Assembly (NCBI GenBank): GCA_019843655.1
Contig: JACDQD010000011.1
Coordinates: forward strand, 12,752,604 to 12,816,603
Source: Lethocerus indicus
Lineage: Eukaryota > Arthropoda > Insecta > Hemiptera > Belostomatidae
Length of the DNA: 64,000 nt
Reading direction: 5' to 3'
Positions 1 through 12,290 of the stretch are shown piece after piece (the stretch's first letter is position 1; each line of letters starts with the position of its first letter). A model generated the notes under the pieces. The model ran no database searches and was not told the DNA's origin. It saw only the letters and a list, made by a program, of their open reading frames with translations. The position numbers were made by a program, and so were the translations under genes.

Positions 1-3000
1 GGAGGTAGAGAGGGCGTAGTACCGGCGGTATGCTTATAATGGACCCGGGGGACACGTAGGTAGAGTGCAGACCAACCACAGCCATGTACGTATATTATTA
101 TTGTAATTTATTGGCGGGTCAGCATCGGCTATTGTCTGGCGTCATTGTTGAGATCATTGTGTCAACGGCGGATCGGGCCCTCCCTCTCTCTCTCTCTCTT
201 CTCGCTCTCTCCTACTTAATGGTATTGTTCTCACTTAATAAATTATGCCCCACCGCCGGACCATTGTTGCGTAATAAGCACTTGTTGTCTCTGTTAGCTC
301 TCGATACGCCCTCCCCCTCCCCCCATTCCTTCCAATCGCGAGGTTAATGTATTAATTTGCGAAACGATCTATTGATTTTAACGGCGGTTCTGTCGCTCTA
401 TATCCCCGTTATCACTATACAATGACTACAAAATTGGGATTAGGTTTTAAGGATTGAATCTAAAGTGTAAACAGTAGGCATTACTAAGCATTATAACTAT
501 TAAAAACTGTCAAATTAGGCCGCTAACATAAAAATTATGGCCCCATTTAAAACTTTAGCATTTTAAAAAATAAGTAGACATTAGGTATTATTCTGTTGTA
601 TAAAAATGAAAAATGTAGTAAATATAAGCGTAAGTAAATATATATAAATGAAGTGGACTTCCGCCGGATTGGGCGGCATTAAGTAAATGGTTTTCGAGTG
701 CTTAGGACCTCGGAAAGTTAATTTACAACAATTCCTGCCTTACAATAGGCCGGTTACCGGCTTCTCGCTATTTTCAGTTCCGTCAGTATGTACCGAAACC
801 GGTTTAGCGTGAAGATCGTATTGCAAACTCTGGCGGACATAAATCACTAATATACTGCGAAATTCTACCTTAAACTACTTAAATTGCAAGCTATCCACAT
901 TAATAACAATATTTTATATATGTTTTAGTCAATTTTTAAAGAGTAAATGTGCTGTGCAGGTAAGCGCTTCGTGTATTTTATTTTGTATAGTTTTAATGAG
1001 AACCACGAACACATTTCTTACAATGATCTCTAGGCGTGATAATCGTTTCGGTGCTCGAGCTGTTGGACACGTTATTATTACAAAAAAATTACAGCCGTTC
1101 AAAAGGAACAGAGTGCTGACGCTAAACCCAGAAATAAACCGCGTTTTAACCCCCCGAGGTCCTGAACCCATAAGTCTGGGGACGTCAAAGGTGCGAAAGC
1201 CGGCGACATTTATTGAGGCGTCCTCGCGTGCGGGCGGAGAACTGGCCGTCGGTAATATCGCCTACATTTTAAGCCGGCCATAAATCTCTGGACGCGGGAA
1301 CGGGGCTGAGGAGAGGCCGCGGAGACGTTTTTAAACGCGACCGGGCTTCAGAAATATTCCCGGCCCGAGAAAAAATAAAAACACCGCTCCGGCAACGCCA
1401 ATCGACAAATATATAATTTGTAATTCGAAAGAACGCCGCAATAACTATTTCCCATAATACCGGTTTGCGCGTCCCGCTAGTATGTCGAGTATACACCACC
1501 GTGGGAAACCTATGGATTGTCGGTCGGTAGCGCCTTTTTGGAGTTCCCACAAATATAGATAGATACGAGTAACTTTCATCACTGTAATGAACTATTGCAC
1601 AAGTTCGGCTACACGGCGAGAATCCTGAATTTGTCCAGGATTATTTTTCTACAACAATAATCCGTGTGGTTTTCTCGATCTTCTGTATCTTTCCCAACGC
1701 CGGTTTGGTCTATGGTTGGGAAAATCTCGTAGTCACATAAAAAGTATTCCAAACTATTCTATCACTTCTTAGAACAAAGTTCAGAAATGCCAGACCGCCA
1801 TTAGGCCAGGGCAGAAGGGGGACATTAGGCCCCGGGTAATGAACCCGCTCAAGTGGCAGCGAATTAAAATAATACACTCGGTTAAGCGTCAGAAGCTAAG
1901 TCTTGAAATAAGTTGTCGAGCGCCTCTAAGTACGAAGGAAAAGCTGTAATCACTGTGCGTTATCATTGGGTAAGGTTGATCAAAGGGCGGAAGCTGAAGG
2001 GGCCTCCCCGGCTATGATATATTAAGTGTTGAAATGCGCATTAATCGCGGTCGCACTCCTCCTCCTTCTCAGCCGCGCGTCTTCATCTCCCTTCTTCAAC
2101 TTCGGTTTGGCTCCGGTCCACCGGCCCATAAATTTCGCCTTTTTAAAAGTACTTCCGCCGCCCCCGTCCCTCTCCTCTTTCTTGGCCCGAACGTCGTCCG
2201 CGGTCCGACCAGAACCGCCCCGTCCGGGGACGGATAATAATTTTATTCGCGCAATGGTCCTCAGCGGACGAAAATGGAAAGCTTTCTCGTAATTCAAACT
2301 TTATGGACAGACGATTAAATTATGGGAAGAGGCATTGCCGGCGTTTCCGAGCCCGAGTGAAATTTAATCATCACGGAGGAGGGGGCACACAATGAGTTCC
2401 TGGAGATAATTTCTAAGCCCCATTCATCAAATTACAACGGGCCCCTCGCTTCTTCTGTTCTTCCGGAACAGTCCAAAAACAGTTAATAACAAAATATCCG
2501 ATTCCTCGTTCCTCGGAGATTTTATTATTATAGTCTAACACGGAAGACTGTCCCTGTGGTATTTAACTGATTTAATCTATTGTGATTTTCCGTTGCTTGG
2601 TTCAATTCCGCTGTACAAATGCACGTCCAAATATCCTGTGCGTGCATTTTACAAATTGTCGAATTTCCGAAGTAGTGGGAAAATTCTTCGTCCGTTTCAT
2701 CATCTAAACTGGTGGGATCTACTTAGCGAAATCAGTAACGACAGCCTTGTCTGTTCATCCATTAAAAGGAAACAACGTAAGCAATTACACAGTAATCAAT
2801 CGGAACCAGAATATAATTTTTTGATAACCTATACTTCGGGTTAAATTATATCTACTGTATTAAATATTCGGTTATTAAGTTAGACATAATATATACATTC
2901 GAAATTATTCTATAATAATAGTAATATATAATAATAATAAAAAGAATAAGAGACAAAACAAATAACCCGCCTAGTGAGATAAATATAGGTAAACATATCG

Positions 3001-4456
3001 GTTTGCCGTAAGTAGGATTTTTATCCTGAGACAGAAGGATTTTCGGTGTCGGTAAGTTTTTTTTTTAGTGCGGTAGGGTCCAGGCAATAAAAGAAAAAGG
3101 AGTCCCCCCGAAGGAGGAGCAAGAGGGAGGGAGGGTGGTCTTTATCGGGTCGGGACAAGCCGTTCAATTAGGATGATGGGCCGCCCGGCAGGCCGAGCGC
3201 TGCACTTCAACAAAGAGTGGGTGTCAATGGAGATTAAACTGCCGTCGAGTGCATGCCATAAAACGAGGGCTCGTAAAACCCCCGGGCCGGGGCCCCGCCG
3301 GCGCTTTTACGAGGCATCAACCTCAAGTCTCTCTATTACACGCAGATTTGGTCCTTTCCCCGGGTCAAACGGGAGCCCATTACATTCAATTACACAGCTC
3401 GGGAGCCGCCGCTACGACCGCCCCCGCAGCCAACCGCCCCCCCATTTTACCGCCCCCGCCCCGTCACTACAGGGTTAGCCCGTTATAAAAATGCGCTCTT
3501 ATTTCTCTTCACCACTCGTCCCGGAGCCGGACCACCGACGTTTCGACCGCCACCTCCCAACCATCACCGAGCTCACAATTTATGGGCATTTCTAAAAACA
3601 GTCATGAGCGAGAAATAATACGCACTAAGCGATGCTATTAATTATATCCCCCTTTCCCTCTTTTAGTCCTACAAAAGACCGCTTCATATATACAGGTTAT
3701 AACTGCCGAATAGTGCTGTACAAGAGAGACTGTTACAAGAATTATTTCCTAGTCAATTAGCCCGCGGATTCAAAATTCAAACGGCTCGCTGTTGCCGGTA
3801 GGGAGCACCGGATAGTGGTGCCGGCTTCCCTGGGGTCACGAAAAAAAAAGTGAAATACAAATCCGAGACGGGTGGAGTGCCGTCACTAATCGGGAAGGTG
3901 AGAGCCGGGTGTTAAGAAGAAGAAGAAGAAGACGTCCGTCGTGTAAGTTGACGGCCGACCGCTGGTTTCGTGCCCGGTATCGACCCGGACACAACCGATA
4001 ATTAACTCTTTTGACTTTCATGAGCTTTCTTCCGAACCCCCGACTTCCTCTCGTTACCCCGCCGGCCGAGATTCGGCCCCCGCGAAGCCCACTCGACAAG
4101 ACAAGCGCGAGATACGCCCACAACGATTGCAGAGCTCAAAATACCTGAAATATAGATTTTTCAAATAAGGTCAGTTTCCCAGCTATTCGCCCCATGTTAA
4201 ACAGAACAGAGAGTGAAATATATCCGCGCAAAATTACTACAATCGGAAATTTTCGGATATGTGAACGGAGAAATTTTGGAATTATAAGTGTCTATTATAA
4301 GTCTCTCATTATTAGTATAATTGTGGGAATAACGTAATTTTATATAATAATATTACAATGTTCTCAACTGTACGGTGTTTCCTTTTAATTAAATTCGCAG
4401 GTCAGACCACTATTATTAGTATCTTAAAGGCATTTAATCCTTCCGCAGGGCAAATT
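1..4456. other. Non-coding stretch, no gene recognised
   Basis: No open frame here has a recognisable domain or a convincing codon pattern. Visible content: a (CT)8 run at 184-199, a very AT-rich patch at about 2840-2945, an (AAG)6 run at 3914-3931 and two copies of the octamer GCCATAAA (1277-1284 and 3255-3262). The open frames at about 2022-2297 lie on both strands over the same GC-rich patch, which argues against coding. Confidence 0.6.
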
Positions 4457-4649
4457 ATGATGATTTGAGTTACAAGTGTAGTAGGATAGTACAAGTGACA
4501 GTAACAGTGCAGTGAGGATGCCCAAAGTGCCAGAACTGACTAAAACCGCTACTGAAGATGTCGAGCAGCCGAAACCGGTCCAAACCAGCGAGAGGAGACA
4601 GAAATACGCAAGGCGAATGATGATTTGAGCTGCATCGAGAGTAGGAAAG
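4457..4649 (+). repeat. Fold-back repeat family, truncated copy with flanking direct repeats
   Basis: Positions 4502-4612 match the loop and right arm of the fold-back element at 34.8 kb. The shared order is GTGAGGATGCCCAAA, then GTGCCA, then GCTACTGAAGATG, then GCCGAAACCGGTC, then GCGAGAGGA-ACAGAA. The left arm is absent. A 13-bp perfect direct repeat, ATGATGATTTGAG, flanks the copy at 4457-4469 and 4617-4629. The similarity extends in diluted form to about 33 bp (25 of 33 positions by eye), so it may be a long target-site duplication or a small local duplication. No open reading frame of note is present. The family has no name that I can assign. Confidence 0.6.
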
Positions 4650-7600
4650 CTCGACCAGAAAGGAGCGACCATTCCCTCGTCGAAATGTCCCAGCAACTTT
4701 CGCCTAACCTTAAGAGGTTTTTTCGTATTCGTATTCGGACAGATGTTTCGGAAGAGTCCTTTTCAAGAATCGACTTCCCTGAACGGTTGCGACAACGCGG
4801 TCTCGGAGAGAGCTCTCGTCGTCGCGGTCCCTTTAGAATTCCTCCTTTTTGAATCGGCCGTATTATATCGTGGGAGGGTTGGGGTGGGGGTGGGGGGTCG
4901 ACAATGGCCGGCACCTGGCTGGGCCCCGTCCAGGTAGGGGCGGCCCCCACAGCTCGGGCACAAAACTTCCTAAATTACAGGCTTAACATCTTAGGAAAGA
5001 AGCCTGATTGTCCCCTGCCGGCCGGGGGCCCTTTCCCGATCGCGGAGATAATCCTGCTTATTATTCCCCCTCCCGTCCTTTTCCCGTTACCGGGAACGGG
5101 GGGACCATTGTTACGGGGATCCCGAGATGCTCCCGAGGGCGACATAAATCAAGACGGGAAAGGATAAAAAATATATATAACTAATGCAAAGAGACTTGGG
5201 GATCAATTAAAGTTTATTGAGTAAACCGTCCGAAGCAGCAGTTATAAAAAGCCCAGGATTTCGGCCATTAGGTACTAACAGTACCGACAAAAATCCTATT
5301 AAACGTTAATGATGATTTATTTTAACTCCATAAAACTCTGAAGTATTTCGGCCGGAATTCGGACAATTGTCCCTTTAAGTAATTTCAGAAATTCCCGAAT
5401 GGAAGTTATTTTTACATTCTCCTTTAATATACGCTTATACGACGAGGGTCGACCGCCTCATAAAAATCGAAATATGCCGAGAAAATATTAATCATCTATA
5501 GTACTTTTGCCGTGTCGGTTTTAAAAACCATAGGCAACCTAACAAGATAACAGAAAATAACAAAAATGGACGATGAATAAGTAATTTCAAGATGTATGAA
5601 TGCAGTATCCAATACATCTCTTTTAGAGTTTCTTTTCAACTTTACAATAAGTAAAACAAATAAAATAAAATTCTATTTATTTCCTCGTGCGCTATAATTT
5701 TAATTCTGTATATAAAACCGCCAAACAGTTGAATTGTTACAACAAATAATCCTAGAGTTATGGGGCCGTAACAGATTCAGCTGACTAACAAGATTCCCTG
5801 TACAGTTGAGACGTGAAGTTAACGAGATGTGTCTATAATTACGTCTAGCGACATTTCCCAAATAGAGAGACGTCTCCACGGCCCATAAACATGTGATCTG
5901 AGATAAGAGGTCGTAGAACCGTGGGACAGTTTCTTTTTTTTTCTTCCTTGTCACAATTTCATGCCCGCGGTGAGTGCTCACGGCGGAACGTCACACTAGT
6001 TGTAAACCAGAATAAATCAACCGAAATAATAACACTATATAGGAAAATATCATTGAATGCAGCACTATCAATTAGATTTTCAAGAAAATGTCAAGATTTT
6101 ACGATTCCCCGCCTACAATGGAGCTACAAATAATGTTTCTTATTATTACAAGGCGATAACCTCATTGCGCTATATAAAATAATGGGTAAACATTTTCTAT
6201 ATTAAGTATTCAGTTCTGTCCAGCCGATAAGAATGTGGTACAACCACACAATGTGGTATAAAACAAGTTTAGAATTATACTATTAATTTGTTCTTATCAA
6301 TATAAGAATTCAGGCCACAGTAACATGGATATAAATTTTTTTACGTGTAAAAATTCCAAAAAGCGTCCAATGAGGTATGTTTCAATAGTTAAGGAAGGAT
6401 GCTTCACTGACTGAAATGACTGTGGGCCACCAATTTAAAAGTGTTCCAATCCGCTTTCACGCCTTACGTCGGTTGCGGTAGGTGGTTTCGCCCGAATTCT
6501 CGAATTGACCTCGTCGGCGGCGGCGGCGGCTGTAAGACACAACTTTACGGATCCGATAGGCGCGCTGTCTGGAAATAAATTAGAGTGAAGCGCTCGAGAA
6601 GACAGCCGGAGAGAGCGCCCTTGTAAATCAGGGGGGAGGGAGCCGGGCCTCGCGTAAACAGAACCGGCCTGCTGTTTGCTCACCCGCCCCGGGGGAGGGC
6701 CACGGTATAATTAATCGGTTCTTCGGATACGTGCCGAGGGGGTGCGGGGGCGCCCGTAAATATTTAAGTTGGAGGCGACGGAAGGAAAGTATCAACCCCG
6801 CGACGGGGGAGGGGGAGATCTTCCGCCGGCGTTTGAGAGTGAACACTCCGAACCAGGGATAGTTTAGTGTACCGGTTGTAAACAATTCGGAGATTTATTA
6901 CTTTTTATATGGGTCAGCGAGACGGGAATAGACAATATCTGGAACACCGTTAGGCCTCGTCATAGCGCCAGAGCGCGGTTTCGGCTCTTCTCAAATTTAT
7001 AACCTAAATGCGACGATATTAAATTTTCTTAAAGCATTTACACTGCACAGTCAGAGTGACACAAACAGAGTAGAAGATCGCAAGACAGTACAGTTTTTCT
7101 CCGTTCTGTAATTCTTAATATCGTTTAATTAATATCGTTAATTGTTATCTCCTGTCACAGTGCAGAAATAACCGATATATTGAAGGGTACATCAACACTC
7201 GTATTGGGCCAGAGACAACACCGATGATAATGCAAATAAACTTAGCAACGCGTCAACACTGTATACCTTTTCCTCTTTCTTGGCCTATACCGGTAGAGAA
7301 TAGCGGACAAACGAAATCCTCGAAAACCAGTCTCCACTCGTATACTTTATTTCTACCTCCAACCCTACACCAATGAGCCGTAGTGGACCGTTTATGAAAA
7401 CACTAAACAGTATGAAAATTAACAGCAAAGTGTACCTGTTTTTCCACTACAGGATGGTTACGAAATTAATACGCAATTACGCGAGAAACATATACAGCTG
7501 GGTTCAAAATACGTTGTACAGATTTCCGGAAGGATTACAGCGTCAACGGATAAATAAACCGAGGGGCCGAATTATCCGTTTAATTCGGGTTTAATCGGGC

Positions 7601-8941
7601 TGGCTCCGGTTTCAGATTCTGGCGCCCGGTCGAACGATATTCGACCGGAATTTCACCGACGATTATAATAAAACCCCGGCGAATATCAAATGTTGAAATT
7701 TAGTGCTACCGCCACAAATGCTCCTAATTTATACCGGCCGTTTTTTTTTTAAATTCTATCTCGGCGCCCGGAAAACCGGTTTTAAAAAAAAACGCGGGGA
7801 GAGAAAATAAAATTATGTAAAAACAAAATCAGCGAGCGCGCGGTTCGGCCCGCGGCAGCGATGCTATCTGAACCGGTAATAATCGTCGTTCTTACGGTGA
7901 ACACCACCGGCTTTACAGGTGCAAAACTGAAACTGCCAAACACTTTTTGGGAGGCGCAAAAAAATCCTACAATTGCTCTAGCAATTTCTGATATACACGA
8001 ATCCCTTCATTAGCGCGGTTAATGGATCCCGGAGTTGTACTGCATAAGTTAAAATCGCGCTAATCAAACTTAACAGGTAATGTCCATACTTATGATGAAT
8101 CCAGACAAATGAACCCGATAATCATTAAAGGATATACAAGCGAACGAACTTTTTAACATTTTGAAAATTACTTTAACAATATTGTACGACTTACATATCC
8201 GTCGACCGGCTCTCCCTCTCTATAAAATGATAAGACCATACGTAAGGTACTCACCTGAAACAATACAAAAAAATAATTACTAACTGGTTACAATAAAAAC
8301 AAATAATAATATATACAAATATATACAAATAACAGGTCGTAATGTAATGTTAAAATAAACAATTAAATGTATAAAATGGACTCGGATAATAAATTTGATC
8401 AGGTTTGAATTAATTTTTCGAGTATCATCATTTTCATGATGGAAAATATGTCCCTGGCAGTATTCAATAAAACAATCAACATACTTTTTGTACATCAATG
8501 TCTGGTCTACAATTAACCGATACAATACAACAGTACTTCGTTGTACACTAATTAAATAAGATTTTCAGATATCAGGGGCATTGCTGGCTGAATATTCATC
8601 ATATGCGCTCCCGACCGACGAACTGATACGTAAGAAGAGCTGTTGTATTTAACTTTTTTCAGTAAATATGTATATTCTGTTTTGCATATTCTATTTCCTG
8701 TGTGTGTATAACTATTCCTCAGGAATTGAACATTCAACATTAATTATTCAACAAGGGCTTAACCATTGTATGTCTTTCTATATGAACTACAAAACTTACA
8801 GTCCGAATTTCAGTATAATTGGTCGTAATAAATTCGACTGAATTAAATTTTCAGTTTTATATCTTAGGCACTCAGGACAAAAATTCAAAATTATATCTTT
8901 AATTATTTATCACTAACGGTGTACAAACGAATATAAATTTG
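4650..8941. other. Non-coding stretch, no gene recognised
   Basis: Mixed composition with a GC-rich patch at about 6450-6850 that includes (CGG)5 at 6515-6530, and a second GC-rich patch at about 4850-5160. The rest is AT-rich with short A and T tracts. Short open frames occur on both strands without motifs. I see no RNA gene and no other repeat. Confidence 0.55.
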
Positions 8942-9115
8942 AAGCGTCAGCAGGGGCTTTTGACGCTTAAATAAGAAGTTTCACAGCCTGCCAAACATTT
9001 GACGACAGGGTGGATCGCCCTTTGAGGTCATGTCGAATCTCGAGCCGCGGAGATCATGACTCAGGATAGTATTCTTCTTGTGAGAAGAGGAATACTTCAA
9101 CCGAGGCAACCTCGG
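8942..9115. other. Cluster of three strong hairpins
   Basis: Three perfect or near-perfect inverted repeats follow one another. AAGCGTCA (8942-8949) pairs with TGACGCTT (8961-8968). GTATT-CTTCT (9069-9078) pairs with AGAAG and AATAC (9083-9087 and 9091-9095), with a TGTG loop and a 3-nt bulge AGG. CCGAGG (9101-9106) pairs with CCTCGG (9110-9115) around CAA. A further 9-nt inverted pair links GATCGCCCT (9013-9021) to AGGGCGATC (9227-9235), which spans the TATA-like box. This could be the U3 part of a solo LTR, or a structured transcript on either strand. No second copy was found in the window. Confidence 0.5.
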
Positions 9116-9195
9116 ACATGCGACGTGAACAGGGGGATTACGAATATACACAACAGGCTTCGGTCACGACATCCTGGTTTTGCACCGCAATTGTC

Positions 9196-9235
9196 TATAT
9201 AAAGTTCCAGGCAAGAGATGCGCAGTAGGGCGATC
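9196..9235 (+). promoter_or_regulatory. Possible core promoter: TATA box and initiator-like site
   Basis: TATATAAAG at 9196-9204 is followed by GCAGTAG, with the putative start A at 9224, about 26 nt from the TATAAA start. This is close to the spacing expected for animal RNA polymerase II promoters. No coding frame follows, so a transcript from here would be non-coding or come from a mobile element such as an LTR. TATA-like strings are common in AT-rich DNA; the hairpins just upstream are the main reason to list this one. Confidence 0.3.
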
Positions 9236-9241
9236 GACGGT

Positions 9242-9787
9242 AGAGTTAATTTAATTTTTCTTATGCGCAACATTTTTATTTATTTCAAGTAGAAAATATT
9301 TATTGGGGTTCCGCTGATCAAAACAGCGGGATAAGAAAAAAACTAAATTTTTTTCAAGTTATTTTCTCTTCTGGGTATGAAAGTCTCCGACCAGTCCTTT
9401 TTAAATTGAGAGGCTGTCACCGATTTCAAACTGGGCGGTCGAAAATACCAAGAAATATAACATACAGACGGTTGAAGTCCCTTTCGTCCGCCACCCTGCT
9501 GTACTAAAATAAATTCCAGTTAGAAATTACACATCACCGTAATTCTTCGGACCAAGCCCAAACTTACTCCCGACAACCAACACGTGCGCAACAGACCCCT
9601 CAAAAGGAAGTGACCAAATAAATTAATTTTTATTAAATTGGGATTTCATCATTCGTATTCTCTTACTCGTTACTCGAACATTTTTTTTCACTCTTTTATT
9701 GTTACAACTGTAAAATTATACAACAAGCAACATTGATATACTAGCTACAATAGGCAACAATTAGAGGAGAAACCCACTGGTCCCCCC
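9242..9787. other. Non-coding stretch downstream of the putative promoter
   Basis: AT-rich DNA without an open frame of note. It contains a small hairpin CCGCTG/CAGCGG at about 9311-9329 and one AATAAA at about 9509. If the preceding promoter belongs to an LTR, its R and U5 parts would lie here, but I could not place LTR ends, a primer-binding site or a target-site duplication. Confidence 0.4.
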
Positions 9788-9934
9788 CTTTTTTTATTAC
9801 TTTATTTATTTATTTATTTTTTTATTAATTTTATTTTATTTATTTAAACATTTAGGTCGCGTGGCCACTTCCTTATCAGGCGTCTGTAAGGAACGTTTGG
9901 GATGTCGGGAGACAGTAGGGTTTGGACTAGTGGA
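9788..9934 (-). repeat. Retroposon-like 3' fragment with A-rich tail, copy 1
   Basis: Read on the minus strand, an open frame without a start codon runs from 9934 to the stop at 9836-9838 (32 codons) and ends with TPDKEVATRPKCLNK. It leads straight into an A-rich AAATAAAT-type tail (9788-9835), as at the 3' end of a LINE or other retroposon. The nucleotide stretch 9850-9880 matches 51417-51447 at 27 of 31 positions. That second copy also keeps the reading, as PEKEVVT before a stop. I read this as the remains of a dispersed element whose family I cannot name. Confidence 0.45.
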
Positions 9935-10344
9935 TTAAGGTGATTGGTGGAGTCGTGAGTGGAAATTTCTGTATCGTTGTATGATGAAACAGTTTAACCG
10001 TAAAGGGCCATGGTATTATTAATTCACTATGATAGTTCTGTAATGGAATCTTGGCGACAATAGGGGTAGTGCGCGGCCTATGTATCGTGTAAGGCCTTCG
10101 GAATCCGATTTAACATTTTTAAAGCGGGATGAAGGCCCGTCGGCGTCGGCCTCCGCGGCCCGTTTTTGCGCCGGAGTCCTCCGGAGTGAGGACGGTGGGT
10201 CCCGGAGGCCGGTGCATATCTGTGAACGCGGCCGTAAACTGTGCTAATTGCCGGCCGTTAAGATTGCCCCGGGCTGAAAAACAGGGCCCCGCCAAGAGAG
10301 GAGGAGAAGGCCCCTGATTGAGTCACTAACAGGGGACCGGAATG

Positions 10345-10348
<4 letters not shown>
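9935..10348. other. Non-coding stretch with a GC-rich patch
   Basis: The first part may be the upstream body of the retroposon fragment. From about 10129 to 10300 the sequence is very GC- and CpG-rich and includes the hairpin CCGGAG/CTCCGG at 10171-10184. Open frames there read on both strands and show no motif. Confidence 0.5.

Positions 10349-10423
<75 letters not shown>
10349..10423. repeat. (CT)37 microsatellite
   Basis: A perfect CT dinucleotide array of about 75 bp. Its complement gives Arg-Glu open frames on the minus strand, which are artefacts. GAGAG repeats are binding sites for GAGA-type factors in insects, but nothing here shows such a use. Confidence 0.97.
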
Positions 10424-10425
<2 letters not shown>

Positions 10426-10712
10426 GCAAGGCCCGACGCCCCGCATAATAATTAGTCCCCGGCAAGCACAAGTCGCGAAAACCCCGCCGATTTTGTCACT
10501 TTTTCACTCCCTCTCGCTCTCTCACCCGCCGTTCATTAACCGGTCACCGGCGGACGTTATATCTTCCTCGACAGGTTTCCGATATCACTACCCGGATATT
10601 CTCTCCGCCAAATATGATAAAAGGACATCGTTGTAGAAACTGTGCTTCATTCTAATTTGGCTCCCCTCCACATATTATAATGAAATAAATAATGTCGGAC
10701 CTAAAAAACGTT

Positions 10713-10900
10713 CTACGTATCTACTAAAAATATTCTATATAGAATCGTACTTTTCTAGTTAAACAGTCGTTGGGTTTTTCCATAATCGTACGAAAATAAA
10801 TTATTCGAAATATCTATGGGCATGCGGATTACGATATCTGCCAGCAGATATCGCGAACTCGGAATACAGGAAAAGTACGCCTACCGAGTATTTACGGATG
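10713..10900 (+). repeat. Tandem duplication, copy A, with hairpin
   Basis: Aligns along its length with copy B downstream: ACGTATCTACTAAAAATATT, TAGAATC, CAGTCGTTG-GTTT, AATAAATTATT, then a hairpin, then 10853-10884. That last stretch matches 11174-11205 at 29 of 32 positions. The hairpin pairs GATATCTGC (10833-10841) with GCAGATATC (10844-10852) around a 2-nt loop; the flanking C and G extend the stem to 10 bp. Directly after it, ACTCGG (10857-10862) could pair with CCGAGT (10884-10889). The open frame over this copy has no recognised domain. Confidence 0.7.
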
Positions 10901-10915
10901 TTCTGAAGAACATTA

Positions 10916-11218
10916 ACACGTATCTATCTACTAAACATATTTTATTAAACGTCTACAATATAATTCGAAAACAGAGTAGAAATATAGATAGAATCCTTTT
11001 GTAGTTATGCAGTCGTTGTGTTTCTATAATCATTCGTAAATAAATTATTTGTAATATCATCATCTTTTTTTCCAACCATCCAATCATCCGACATCCAATT
11101 TCGACCGAATTTCTCATCACTCGCTAATTGATTAGAGATCTCCGTCCACGCGGACGTCTTCCTAGAAGACGTCGCGTACTCGGAATAGAGGAAAAGTATG
11201 CCTACAGAAAATTCACGG
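10916..11218 (+). repeat. Tandem duplication, copy B, with covarying hairpin
   Basis: Diverged second copy, longer than A because about 70 bp unrelated to A sit before the hairpin (roughly 11063-11130). The hairpin pairs GACGTCTTC (11153-11161) with GAAGACGTC (11165-11173) around CTA, in the same position relative to the conserved GCG-ACTCGGAATA-AGGAAAAGTA block. Three of nine stem pairs differ from copy A, and in all three both partners changed so that pairing is kept. The secondary ACTCGG pairing of copy A is lost here. Confidence 0.7.
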
Positions 11219-12127
11219 TGAGAAACCGACGGTATGAATGTCGACGAAGAGGAATAAAGTTAAAAGAAGAAACTAAAAATTAGAACGACAGTATCGACAT
11301 TCAAGAACAAACAGCACGTATACGCGAATTTGCCCGAGCAATTTATAACACTTGAACAGGGCAGAAGAGTACGAGGCGTGCGTTCTTCCGGCAAAGGTAA
11401 ACAGCAATTGAACGTGTCATCCTTAATTTCTCATCTGATAATCTGCGCCCCGGGGCCGGCAACGTGTAATTATTCGGTGTGTCCCGCCCTGAGGCTAATA
11501 ATGATAAAACAGCCCGCCTTGTTTTAATGCAGGCCGCCACGGCCGATAACCACGTCCGGTTTCAACAATAATTTGTCCGATTAAAAACCGAATTATCGAC
11601 GGGGGGAAAAACGCGGGGCCCAGTCATCGACAGAAAACGACAAACGGTCGATGCCCGCTATCTCGCCTATCTGTTTTGCCAGTAGACCTGTTTACTCTTT
11701 CGTAAAAACGCCGTTTATATGTTCACCGGCCTTGAGGAGGAGAGGGACCTCTCTGTTGCCGCTATTTTATAGAGCGAGAAAACTGCGCTGTCTGGGCGAT
11801 AAGCATTTTTGCCGATAACGATCTGTAAGTACGAACACATTAATAAAAGCAGCGGCCGTTCAAAACTTCGTTTCACCTACAGAATAGGAGCCGAAAAGGG
11901 ATAACGCCGCTTTACGAACGATCATTAACGATTTTCATCGAGAAAAACTACGTTGCTAATAATGGGTTCATTAGATTTCCTAGCACGGCTCCGTGATTAC
12001 AATTTGAGGGAACGTTGGGAACATATCGTCACGAGATGAGACCGGTGCAATGAAAAAGAGATGTTTTAATACACTTTGCGAGGTTCCCCGGACCGTCAGT
12101 GGACATAGGGAACGAGAATTCGGGGGG
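11219..12127. other. Non-coding stretch, no gene recognised
   Basis: Mixed composition with moderately CpG-rich DNA at about 11440-11850. No repeat, RNA gene or convincing open frame is visible. Open frames at 11330-11540 overlap each other on opposite strands. Confidence 0.55.
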
Positions 12128-12290
12128 CTGAGAGACCAACGACAAAAACGAGCCCAAGATGATTAGGAATACATTAGTTCAGATATCAGTTTTAAAAAAT
12201 TAGTCGCAAGGCCGTTTAGAAAGCAAAACTATCAAACATGTAACCAAGAGAATACGAACTATAGAAACCTAAAGGTTGCATTGCTAAAAT
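12128..12290 (+). repeat. Diverged dispersed repeat, copy 1
   Basis: Shares co-linear short blocks with 16819-16970: CCCAAGATGA, AGGAAT, ATTAGTT and, about 100 bp further on, AACCTAAAGGT. Identity between blocks is low. The shared order suggests an old dispersed repeat; the family is not recognised. Confidence 0.4.
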
